From: Usnea hakonensis
Taxonomy: Eukaryota; Ascomycota; Lecanoromycetes; Lecanorales; Parmeliaceae
NCBI GenBank assembly: GCA_013423325.1
Contig: BLJB01000155.1
Coordinates: forward strand, 124,001 to 188,000
Length of the DNA stretch: 64,000 nt
Reading direction: 5' to 3'
Shown: positions 22,630 through 33,284 of the stretch, piece by piece
Layout: the number at the start of each line of letters is the position of its first letter
Position numbering within the stretch: position 1 is the stretch's first letter
The notes under the pieces: generated by a model
What the model saw: the letters and a program-made list of their open reading frames with translations, nothing else
The model's database searches: none
Told to the model about the DNA's origin: nothing
Translations under genes and position numbers: made by a program

Positions 22630-25076
22630 TCACTCACTCTTCTGTTTCTTTGCCATCTTCGGTAGCGTCCCATACACCCTGTTCGGCTTGATAGGGGTAC
22701 CCCTGACATTCTTTTCATCGACATCTCCGAATACAAGTTCCAGGTGCTCGCCATCTCCTGTTTCGTCGTCACGAAAGGCTAAAACGCGAACAGGGATCTT
22801 GAAGATATTCAGCTCCAAAATGCCAGCGCAAGTATTCTTTAGGAGTGTCGTGGGGGTGGAATTCATGGCTAGTGCTGTGACTTCGCCGATGGAGTCCCAG
22901 CATGTGGAGGAGATGCCTGCGTGGTTGGTAGGTATAAACTAATAACGAGAGCTAAAAGATGGGCTTACCTGAAATTCCAGCATACAAGACATGACTAAGA
23001 GCAATGACACAGTAGATAAGGAGGAAAGTGATTGCGATTTTCGGCGATGTGCCACGGATATTGTAGGCATAACCTTCTATGGTGGAATCGACACGTAGCT
23101 TCACCCAGTCCTTACTCTCCTGAGGGTCAACTATAAACATATCACCTTTACCAGCAAACCAGTAATCTCCATCCAATTGAATTGGATCGTCGGAGATTGT
23201 TTTGATATCTCCTTGAAGCCTACTGGTAGCGCCAATACTTGCCAGACCATTGACCAGAAGCCCGGCCAAGACCCACCTTGCAGTTATCACTTTCTCCAAG
23301 ATAGTCAGCTCCCTACCATCCGGACTGGTAGACATGAGAGCATCGATCACTGTTGTGTTCAAGGATGGTATAGCGGGATTCAGATAGGTTGCCCAGGCCT
23401 CAGTGACAATAATTAGCTTCTCGGGAAACCAAGGCCTCGAATAGCTGAGAACACTACCAGAAGCTAGATTCTCGGCTTCGGATACCAATCTGGCCTCAAG
23501 CAAGGTGGAATTATCGAAATTGTCGACTGTGGCAGGTACTATAGCGGACGGATCAATAACACTCGTTGTGGAAGCCATCCCTCCACCAGATGAAGAGATA
23601 TTTATATTCGAACTACCCCAGCCGGCGCCAACGTCGCAAAGGATAATTTCTTGTGTCAGATTTGCGATTAACCGCGGAAGTAGTATGACAGCCCCAATTG
23701 CAGAGCCGTTGAACGGATTCTGCGGTAGTTCGACCCATTTGAGACGAACATTTTCCGGAGGGCCAGGAGTACTAAGAAGCTGATCTTTCGTGATGTTAGG
23801 ATACACGAATGAGTTGATGCCTAGAATTGAGTCGTTGTAACTCGTTTGATTTACGATCGGGTTAGTCTGAATTCCTGGAGGAACGGGAAAAGCAACTGCG
23901 CTATCGTCATGAGGACCGCGAATGTAGTCGAGTCCGCATGAAACCATGGCATAGGGCTGATAGTAGGCATGTTTGATGGCGTGCGCTGTATCTTGTCGAT
24001 GTAGGACGGTACCGTGTCCCTTCGTGGATATGTTAGATACTGCGTCAGTCCAGAGCTGCGCTGTTTCGGTCAAGGCCTCGGCAACTGCTGTTTGCTGTGT
24101 AGTAGGTCCGGATCAAAACCTTCAGGTTCCCCATATACTTCAGCTATCTTAAGATTGCGGTGGGAACTGCGGCCTGCGACTTCTAGCCATTCAGGAGCAC
24201 TGCCCACGTCAACCAGAGCGAAATACTCTGCATCTAAAGCGTTCATAGTTGTATACACATAATCTTGAACGACTTCCCATCCATGGGAAGGACACGCGAT
24301 AGCCTCAGCGTCGGAGATGTCCACGTTCATGCATTGTTCCGGCACGTCAGACGCATTAGTCCTATAAAGATGATCAGCACTGATATCGCATATATAAAAG
24401 CAAGATGTAGGTTCACTTACAGACTTGGCCAAAGACTATCAGAGGTGACGTTGATCCAAATATTGGTACTCCCTCCAGGCCAGAAATCCAATCTAGGGAC
24501 AAGCAAGATAGCGCTTGAAGGTCCAGCAATAGCGGCAAGAAACACTGAAGCGGTAATCACGGCTAACAATACCAATCTATTTTTCAGGGAGATCGTTCTC
24601 GAAGAAACAGTACCCCAGAATTCCATGGACCAGAGATAACTAGCTTGCGAAACTTGCAGACCCGAGAAGAGTGCTCCAAACGGTATTCCACTCCCGAGCA
24701 TCAACTCGTATCTCACGTACGAGAAAACGATAGCCGATAGTGAGGCTTCAATGGCAATCTCATGAGCTTTAGCTCCGAATTGATAGTAAGCCTGATTGTA
24801 TACAGCGTATCCCACGAAGTAGGTATTCCAGTTAAGCACAATCTCCCACAGCGCCACGCCCACAGGAACGATATGGATCAGGGCGCGCAGTAAAGCTGTT
24901 GTCCGACTCTTCCGTATCGCTGCCTTAGTCTGCTCGGTGTATCCTTTTCCCACTGCTTTGTGACGCAGAAAGACCAAAAAAGATATGATGATGTTGAGTC
25001 CTAAGACTCGGCATAGGGTCTTACTGCTGTCCAGTAAGAGTTTTTTTGAGCGCTTCGTAACTTGAGAAAGAGGCAT
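22630..25076 (-). CDS. Multi-pass membrane glycoprotein of unknown function (fungal-specific type)
   Basis: Model complement(join(22630..22916, 22969..24094, 24139..24361, 24421..25076)), 763 aa; the introns are 59, 44 and 52 nt and all phases close. The N-terminal quarter has several hydrophobic segments (LNIIISFLVFL; LIHIVPVGVALWEIVL; LLAVITASVFLAAIAG). A long, probably extracellular region follows with many N-x-S/T sites and several cysteines. Another membrane span is IAITFLLIYCVIALSHVLYA. The short C-terminal tail begins GISSTCWDSIGEV. The pattern of TM bundle, glycosylated ectodomain, TM and conserved tail is common in Pezizomycotina proteins of unknown function. The upstream frame continues to 25115 without ATG, after a possible acceptor (GCTTAG), so an extra 5' exon is possible; ATG 25076 is the conservative start. 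Confidence 0.75.
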
Positions 25077-27141
25077 TCTTGAAGTCAATTGGGGGGGCAG
25101 AATCGCAAAGTACACCTAAGCATCTCCAACAAGCAGATTGAATAGGTAAATAGAATTTTGGGCCCACACACCGATTAGATGGAACCTGGCTGCGGGTATT
25201 CTAGATGCTATCTGCAAGGTTTGAGTCTTTGAAAGGAGAGCAGACTAAGGCCTCCCAACAAACGAGGGAACAATGCTTTTTTGAAGGACATATGGATTCT
25301 TATACAGAATCGCGGTGTATTCAGACAGTAGTTGATCTACAGCCTCCTTGCCATATTCTATCAAACGGAACAATCTGAGACGCCAATGCACTATAAAGGG
25401 GTGCGTCGGGGCAATGTCCGGATACAGAGAAGTATCTGTTCCTGTAGTGGCACAGTCAACATGTACTCTTTGCTGAGATTTCAAGTGTATCCACGTTAAG
25501 ATTATGCAAACGATTGACGAGTCGCTGTGTCGTAAATTTGCAGAAAAATAGGAGATCATCAAAACTACTAGAGACGAGCACAGTGCAACATGGGTAGTGG
25601 GTTATCTGCGCGAGGTATTAAAGCCACTTAGCGCGCGGGCCTAGGGCTGCAGGATATGCGTTCAGCTTGCCAAGGTGGGAACTCACGGCAATACCTCCAA
25701 GCCCCTTTATCGCACTGCCATCATCAATAGCTAGTCTCCCAGTCTTTCACTTTGTCGAAAACTAGTCTTGGATCAAAGTGACTTCCAACGGCGAGTCCGG
25801 TTGTCCTTCACAGCCCATCAATTCGGCCAAAATTTTCTCCCGGCCAAAAGGGGGGTTGGAAACCAATCGCAGTTGGACGGAATACTCCAGAAGAGAGAAC
25901 GCCGTCAAAGAGGTCAACCGATCATTGGTAGACCTACTTCTGCCTTGTAGACCTTTTGTTCAAGCCATCCCGAAATTCCGCGCCCGCATAGCTAGTCTGC
26001 ATATCTATTGCCCTGGCCGCCCCGCTGTTATGAACATCCCCCAAAGCACCAACTTGGGAGCCTCAACGCGCCTACTTAGGAACGAGGCTACGCGGGATCC
26101 TTTTAGTCCACCCAAAAATGGCATGGTCTGGGTCATTATGCATAGCCATGTTCACTCACTTGAATTATCCAACTCGAGGAAGAATTCTCTCGCAGATGTT
26201 GCATAGAGCTTCTTCTCTACCTTGTTCTGCTCCAGCCATTTTTCGCGGCAGGTAGTTCTTCTCATGGGCGTAGCTCTTAAGGATAATCAAAATCGTCATC
26301 GTCATCGTCCAGTAAATTGATTTATATTGGCATCGTGATCAGGTTAGCTGAAAGCCTTGCCCTGAGCCTTGTCTTGAGGTTGCTGCATCCATTTACGCCA
26401 CGGCTGAAGGCGACCTGCGGATCAGTAGATCTGCCTGTTTCTGCCTGGTGGGAGCCTCACTGACCGACAGAAGATTTTCAGAGACTGGCAGCATGAATGG
26501 GGCACAGCCTATTTTACCATCGAAAGAAAAATCGACACGAGAGCGTGTCGATAAATTTGTGACTTCAGCCTCGGGAAAGCTAAGACGCCACTTGGCGCTG
26601 AACCACGTTCAGGCTAGCGCTTTCTGATCGCTCTCACTCAAACAAGGTTGAGGTTTGTACCTACCTAGCTACAACATAATTAGCAGAGCATCCTCCAATA
26701 TAGAAAATCGACCCGCGGGTACGTGAAGGTTATCGTGCTTCGAGTCCCTTTCTTCGCCATGCTCGAACCCTCACATACCAGGAGGTGCGGGCGAGCGGGA
26801 GAGCGGATCGGAGATCCATCCTTTAAGGCTTATCTATCTATCAATATTGGCTCGCGCGCGCTTTTCAAGCGAATATGGGTGATGTCATTGAGCGAAAATG
26901 TTGCTCGAGCGGGGCGTGATTGGTTGGGAATGGCTGGGTGAGAAGTATTCTTCTCGTCTTACTGGGTAATGTGGACTCATTGGGGCAGAAGGGTAGTGGG
27001 GTCCCTGGTGGTTTGAGTTGAAAGGGGGAGAGGGTGTGAGATTGGATGCTATTGGAGGTCTACGAGTATGGTCCTTGATGGACATGTAGACGGTCTGAGG
27101 ATGTATGTTGAATAGACAATCCCTGTGACGTTTCTATCGCT
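25077..27141. other. Intergenic stretch with one possible upstream coding segment
   Basis: A minus frame at 25245-25562 ends with TSLYPDIAPTHPFIVHWRLR and LSEYTAILYKNPYVLQ, which looks like genuine protein. It could be a 5' exon of the membrane-protein gene at 22.6-25.1 kb or part of a lost gene. No clean splice path was found. The remainder (25570-27140) has only weak frames such as 25778-26206 plus, with no motif. Confidence 0.35.
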
Positions 27142-28721
27142 CTATGCATCTATCACAGCTTCGATGACGCTGTCCATGGTCCAAGCTCCTGGCTTGGGTC
27201 CAGTGATATTCAAGACTCGAAGCCCGACGTCTTTCAGCAGCCCTCGCCACTCCCTCTCGGTACGTTCCCTGCCTCCCATCAACATCATGTTGATGTCGAA
27301 TAGCGCGGGGAGAAGCTCTGCGCCAATGTCAGGGAGGACCATGTCTACAATCACGATGCGTGAATGATTGGGGTCGAGCGCTGAGATGGTGTTTTCGAGG
27401 ATCTGGCGACACATAGTGTCGGGCCAGTCGTGAAAGATGTGCCGGAAGAAATATACGGATGCATCTATCATTTTGATAGGTACCAGTCAGCCGGTCGCTC
27501 CCTCGAATGAAGTTTGCTTCGGGCAGGAAGCGATGAAGTAGATGGCGACCTATGGAGTCCAGAGTGGGGAAATGAACACCGGCAACAGACCCTTGACAGG
27601 TTGCAGCTGCATGAAATCAAAAGTCATGCCTTCGATACCTTCGGCAATCTCGCGACCATCTATCTCTTTGGCTAGATCTTGCACGATGAGTCGCCCTTGG
27701 AGATCCGGTCTCATACGCCTTAGGTCTTGTAAAATATTTCCGCGCCCGCCTCCGACATCGACTACGAGAATATGATTTCCATCACTCCTTTGCTTAGACA
27801 GGGATTCAAGATCGTTTTCCTCTCCACTGATCGGCTGCCCGTCATAGAAAGCCGATTTTGGGACAGGGCGGGGGTTATACCTGTTCGGATCTAAAGGAAA
27901 TAGGTCGGAAATCGAACCCGGCAGATGACTGCCCTGAAGTCTGACCGAGGTCGCCATGCCTTTTGAAAAGATTTCCATCATGTCGGGTTGAGTTTGCATG
28001 AATCTAAAGAAATCGATTTTCATTCCGGAGGCAAAATGGAAGAGGGAATTGTCGGGGTCATCCGGGTTGCGATAGTTGATCGACGATAAATAATCGGGAA
28101 GACGGGCGAAGGATGGGACAGTTTCAGTCCTGTAAGTGGTCAGGTAATACATCATTCAGCGGTCCTCTTCACAGAAAATGCAGATGCTGACGTACCAGCA
28201 TACGATAAGATCTCGATAGGTAGGATTCGTCAGAGCCCGTGACGACACGGTGTGATCATAGGTGTCCTCGCTTTCTTGGGTGAATATGGATATGCTAGCT
28301 AGCACGCGCATGATCCGGGCTGTGAGAAGCCATTCAGCGTTATGCCTTTGCGATCGGATACTTGACAGGTGTTAGGGAAAACAGACAAACGAGAAGGGGG
28401 TCTGCGCCGACTCTGCTAGATATATCATTGATGTTGGTAGCCTTGTCTTGGTCAAGGGCCTGGAAGATGTTCATTTTGAGCGCCACTCTGAGCGTTGCGT
28501 GAGCGAGCGGCTGCAGTGAGTTAGGTTTTTGTCTAGTCTAACCCGCGAATGTTTGGTGCTCATACCGATTTTGCCAACGGAAGAACTGTGTCCTCGGGAG
28601 GCTCGAGTTTCTTGACGAGACGGCGTGCTGTATCCAGTAACTGCGCGGTATACTGTGGGTCAATCTGAGTCGCTGACTCGGCGGCCTCGCGCAGGTCGCA
28701 AAGTAGATGGTCGAATTTCAT
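27142..28721 (-). CDS. S-adenosylmethionine-dependent O-methyltransferase (plant/fungal COMT type)
   Basis: Model complement(join(27142..27464, 27591..28129, 28196..28319, 28387..28510, 28566..28721)), 421 aa, all phases consistent; the introns are 126, 66, 67 and 55 nt. The N-terminal part is the winged-helix dimerisation domain (RRLVKKLEPPED, then PLAHATLRVALKMNIFQAL). The catalytic domain carries SAM motif I VVDVGGGRG at residues about 256-265. The catalytic-base region is YFFRHIFHDWPD (His about 326), followed by a conserved IVIVDMVLPD segment. Enzymes of this family methylate hydroxyls of aromatic or polyketide products and are frequent tailoring enzymes. The neighbour, 470 bp upstream on the same strand, is a P450. 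The substrate is unknown, and no intact backbone synthase is in the window. Confidence 0.88.
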
Positions 28722-29194
28722 GGTTTCCAACCAAATGTAGACTCTTCGAGAAGCACTTCAATCGTAATTGACCAACTGGGGCTGTGTGAAAGATGAGACG
28801 AGGTTTCAGTCAGACCGACGCGAGAGTGGACTGCCATATAGGTCGAGAGTACACCATATGTGCGGGGAAGATGGTAGGTGCTACACTAGCATTCCTACGA
28901 GTTTACGTTACTTAGGTATTTTACCGTAGCTAAAGTAAGGCTAAGGTATCTTACGTCAATTGAAAGTTCTTTCGCATAAACCCTAAAAGGCCGATGACTT
29001 GCATATGCTACAAGGCATACTACTTTGCCTTAGGTACCTTACCTTACCTTTGGTGCCTTGCTTTAGATTACTTTGATCCTGAGCCCATCTCCGTTCCATG
29101 CGCGTCAGGTCATACGTCATCATATGACTGTACTTCCACGGCCAATCGATCGTGTTTCCCCTAAGCGATTCTTCGCTACCATCGTCGGGCCACT
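28722..29194. promoter_or_regulatory. Spacer between P450 3' end and O-methyltransferase start
   Basis: This 473 bp must contain the OMT promoter and the P450 terminator. It is rich in repeated CCTTA/TAAGG-type words (AAGTAAGG, CCTTAGGTACCTTACC) around 28905-29065. These resemble the ends of the MITE-like repeat described at 31.6 and 37.9 kb, so a decayed repeat fragment may lie here. Confidence 0.4.
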
Positions 29195-31009
29195 CTATGC
29201 ATCCCGACTGATTACAATATCGCTTCTTCGCTTCATACGAACTTGGAGATCCTGTTGCCTCACATCACGACCATCGACATGGGTCCATTCCTTTTTGAGA
29301 TCAACAAGAGAGATCTACCGAGTGGTCAGTGGCTCCAAGTTCTCACCTCGCTAATTCCTTAATAGGAAAAGGGCAGGGTACCTCATATGTCCTGATCAAC
29401 GAAGGCACAAGCTTGTAAATCTCCATTAAAGCAATATGTTGGCCCAGGCACAGATGATTCCCAGCGCCAAATTGGAACATGGCTCGCTCCATCTTGTACG
29501 CTGTCTCCTTATCCGCGAGCCAGCGGTCTGGACGGTAGGTATCGCTATCTTCTCCAAAAGTGTTCTTATCGGTGTGTACAGCCCACGCATTACAGCCCAC
29601 AACAGTACCGCCTGGAATGTGTTCTCCGCAGATAATACCTCCCGAGCGGGGAACGACACGTTCAAGCATGAATCCGAAAGCAGGGTACATGCGGAATGCT
29701 TCTTGGATGCAAGCGTGGAGATAGGGTAGCTCGCGGGACTTGGAGAAAGGGGTTTGAACGTAAGTAATGTCGGTAGCTGAGGACGTAGGTTGTAAATGTG
29801 TGTCCAACTCCTCTCGAAGCTTGGCATAGCAGCCGGGGGTACGGAGTATGTAATAAAAGATCGCAGTCAAAGAGACTGCGCTATACCCGGAGAATAATAT
29901 GAGCACGGTATGTTATCGGATGGAAGAATAGATGAGTAGCCTTACGTTGTCTCGCCACCCGCCAGCATGGTAGACAGACTGAGACCCAATACTTCTTGCT
30001 CAGTAATGTGCTCCGGGCGCTCACGTCTTGCTCGTCGGAACTTATCAAGTAAATCTTCTCGTCTATCCTTATCGACTTCTGTAGACTTCTTTTGATCCCT
30101 ATCTCGAATGCGCTGAAGTGCGAATACGGCGCCGGGGAAGGTGCTGCCCGTGTACCAACCCCTTCTTTCGAGCCACATAAGAAGAGGATTATGCCTGAAG
30201 AGTAGGTCCACCCAGGGCATCTGACCTACCTGTAGAGATGAGAGCCTGATAGTGAAAATGAATGCACGGACGAACTTACAACGATGCCATATCGCAAGAA
30301 TTCATCCACCCAGCCAAGGATTCCATGTACATCTTCAGCTCGAGATATAAAACCATGCCGCTTACTGTAAGTTAGATCGCTTATCACATCGAATGCGAAA
30401 TAGCGCAGCCAGGTATGGAAGTCGATGACGCCTTGAGAGCCGTCTTTATCGACGAATCGATGATTTAATTCTGTTGTAAACACTTGAATAGTTCTCTCTA
30501 CAAAGGATTCATGGCTAAGGACGGCGGTTCGGGTAAAGAAAGGATTCATGGCTCTTCTAACATTCTTGTGCCACGTCGGGTCAGTGCTTGAGAATAAGGT
30601 GTGTGCACATTCGCCCCTGGAGACCGCCGCACCGACGAAGTAAAAGTCCGTCTTGAATGATGCGGTATCTGTCAGAATCTAGGCCGATACCACTCAGTAA
30701 GCATAATCAAAGTGTGCGCACCTTGCCCCAATTCTTCCCGGCTCCGAAGATGTCACGGATAGCCTGGGGATCTCGAAATGAAAGTGCGTTTGGGCCCACT
30801 CGTACGACATCTCCCCAACGCTCGTGTAGGGCTATATAGGGTTTTCCTATGGCTCGGTAGTTGTAAAGCAACCTCCACGCATCGGTGAAGGAGGCTAGTA
30901 GAGGGCCTTCGAAGCGGCGAAGGCCATAGGTGTAGCGAAAGGACAAAAATCTAATTGCTAGCATTACAATTAGGGCAAGGCCAAGCCAGGAGTGCAACGC
31001 CATTGTCAT
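29195..31009 (-). CDS. Cytochrome P450 monooxygenase (pisatin-demethylase-like)
   Basis: Model complement(join(29195..29314, 29382..29880, 29946..30229, 30280..30678, 30722..31009)), 529 aa; introns of 43-67 nt, all in phase. An N-terminal membrane anchor (LGLALIVMLAIRFLSF) places it on the ER. The I-helix motif is LAGGETT at residues about 317-323 and is split from the next segment by an intron. ExxR is EAFR at about 383. The PERF-like motif is YRPDRW at about 438. The haem loop FQFGAGNHLCLG has the axial Cys at about 467. The last exon (ISLVDLKKEW to a stop at 29195) restores the usual C-terminus. Without the 67 nt intron the frame stops early at 29343. The general look is of the pisatin-demethylase/CYP57-like group, a recollection that needs a search. 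It lies in tandem with the O-methyltransferase. Confidence 0.88.
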
Positions 31010-31606
31010 GATGGTGTCAGCGAGGTTGGAGGTGTGAGTCGAGGATTGGATGGTAGATGCAGAGGTGGGAGAGAATGAGCGGAGAAGAAGAGCGCGTCTT
31101 TCAGCGTTTTCATGTGCGAAGTGTGGCAAATGCAAGATGTCGATCCTTTGGACCTACAGACGTGGGTCACAATACCTATGATGGTGTGTGTTATATCACC
31201 AAGCAGTCTTTCGACCGAGGGATGCCGGCTTTCCGAATGCTCGATGCTAAAAGTACATTGATGCACTGTGACGTTTCAATACATGGTAAATGCCGTTTGG
31301 TACCCGATCATGCAATTTAACAATTGCGGTGACCTGCAGCTCATTAGCCGAGCAAGTAATCCGTCCTCTCACAATCGCCATCAAACCCTCGCTATTCCAT
31401 ATCAAAAGCGCCCAAGGCTCGCGACTCGCGAGGTGAAAATCATGAAAAAAATAAATAAAAAAAACCTCATTTCTATACACCTCATGCATTTATCCTATAA
31501 AGGAAAGTACACTAAGGTACTTCATACGTAGTAGAAATAGCGCCGATACACATCCAAATTCCTGCCGGTAATCTATGAGAGCGCGTAATTTCTGGTTCTA
31601 CCTTAG
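31010..31606. promoter_or_regulatory. Region upstream of the P450 gene
   Basis: About 600 bp between the P450 start and the first MITE-like repeat. It contains only short overlapping frames and an A-rich run (about 31440-31465). No specific regulatory site was recognised. Confidence 0.3.
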
Positions 31607-32198
31607 GTACCTTAGCGGAAGGCTATGGGTTTGTTGAACCGTAAAATATAAGTAGTACCGTCTTAAGACGATAATTTATTATATACGGTAGATAGACCGT
31701 ATTTGAAAAGATACGTCTTTTGGTTAGAACGTATCACTAATATAACCGTAATAGAGATACACGTACTTAAAGATCTTACGTACTTTGAAAACTACCGTAA
31801 TAACACGGTTATTCATTTTCTACGGCTACAATACTACTAAGCCTGCTAAGCCAAGTACTCGGAAGTCCTTGTTGTGGAGAATTATCTACGCTACGAAGAA
31901 TCTAAGGCCAGAAATGAGCGATTTGGCGAATTTTCTCGCGGGGGTGACTCCTAGATACTTGCGCGACCGCGATGTGGGGGGGGTTAGTCTACAGGGGTGT
32001 TGGTGGACCTGTATCAGGGTCCAAGTTTCGTATTTGGCGCTAATGAAATAAATTACTCTACGTGTCGCTATAAAGTAACCGTTTTTTATAATCTACGTTA
32101 GTAGACGAGAGTCTTTTGAAAATACCGTATTCTATTTGACACCGTAATGACACCGCAATGACACCGTTCAATGAACCCACATAATTCCCTTAAGGTAC
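31607..32198. mobile_element. MITE-like repeat, copy 1
   Basis: A 592 bp unit beginning GTACCTTAGCGGAA and ending in the reverse complement of GTACCTTAAGGGAA. The terminal inverted repeats can be aligned over about 36 bp with about 27 matches, including GGGTTTGTTGAACCGT against GGGTTCATTGAACGGT. A second, closely similar unit sits at 37871-38534 in the same orientation. It encodes no protein. The inside is AT-rich with short palindromes (for example CGTCTTAAGACG) and tandem GACACCG words near the right end. If TA is the target, both ends are TA-flanked (Tc1/mariner style), but GTAC at both ends leaves the target duplication ambiguous. Confidence 0.75.
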
Positions 32199-33284
32199 GG
32201 AGCGTGCCAAGAATGCCAAGGGCCCGGGTAATGAGAATGAAATCATCGGACAGCTGGAGACAGTAGACTCATCCAGCGACAGATTTATTTACAAAACTTT
32301 CGCACCATCTACACGCGTCATTAGTCATACAGATCGTCTATCATACTTTACTTGAGAATTCGATCCACACCAATTGTCGTGGTTGGGTGGTCGGTCGACA
32401 GGGCCAACGCGGGCTATGTCACTACGGAGTAGCTTGGACCACTCTGGCGACCACCCACGTAGCGAGCTCGTCTTCGCGACCTCCACAGCAAGCAAGAAAC
32501 AGGCCCAGATCCTTTACTCTAAGGTTTCGAACCGTGCGATCAGCACCACGAGGCACAATATCCCCATCTTGAAACCCCATCTGATATCGGAAATTCCCCC
32601 CCACCGGCCCACGTTCGTGCGGGCAACTATCGCGTGCCGACCTTCATCCTGCACGGGTCTGAGGACAAGGCGCTATGTACCTAGGTACGTCGCAAAGTGT
32701 AAAACTCACAGCGCGTTGCGGGAGCGGGGCGTGCCGAGTAGGATTTTAATTCTGGAATTGAATTGAGGAGTGAGGTGGGCGAGATCTTGTTTCGCGGGGA
32801 TATGATGTCGTTGCGATTGCCAAGTAAATATAATTGAGCGGGATACTGCCTCTATCGTGCCCTCGTTCCGCCCACAGAGCAGATAGTATCAACAGCACAG
32901 CTGTGTATGTATGTGTATGTGATTGGGCGTTCGCACCGTCAGGGCTAACCACCGAAAATTAAGGCCCGTCCCTGGCGCTGAGAGAGCTTTCATCCCCCCC
33001 AAGCGATGATCGCGCCATCACCCCTATTGTGTCCCTGTGATCTACGCTTCTCTCCTGATTCCAAAGAAACGAGCATTTGAGCCTGAGGCAGGATAAGTAG
33101 CGGAGCAAGCAAGTGAGGTCCGATCTGGCTAGTGCACCGTGCCCAACGCGATAATTTGCTTCCGGCTCGCCTTTGAGGTTATTCGGGGTTGTGTCGTCGT
33201 CGCGGCATTTTGCTTGGTGTATTATGAGGTTTTATTGTATGCCTGAAAAAATGCCAATTGACGCATGGACGTAACTTCCCAGCT
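32199..33284. other. Intergenic stretch, no supported gene
   Basis: Frames such as 32374-32766 plus have arginine/threonine-rich chance-like composition and no motif. A (TATG)n-like stretch occurs near 32905. No gene seen. Confidence 0.45.

Noticed and set aside
24090..24140. Frameshift in the membrane-protein gene at FDPDLLHSK / TQQTAVAEALT
   Set aside because: A 44 nt GTATATGG ... ACACAG intron (24138-24095) joins KIAE to QTAVAEALTETAQLW in phase, so no lesion is needed.
29343..29381. P450 C-terminus ending EVPCPFPIKELAR
   Set aside because: This is read-through into an intron. Splicing 29382 to 29314 gives the usual P450 tail (YEISLVDLKKEW) and 39 further codons.
32374..32766. 130 aa plus-strand open frame
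   Set aside because: Arg/Thr/Pro-rich chance-like text between repeats, with no motif and no splice signals.
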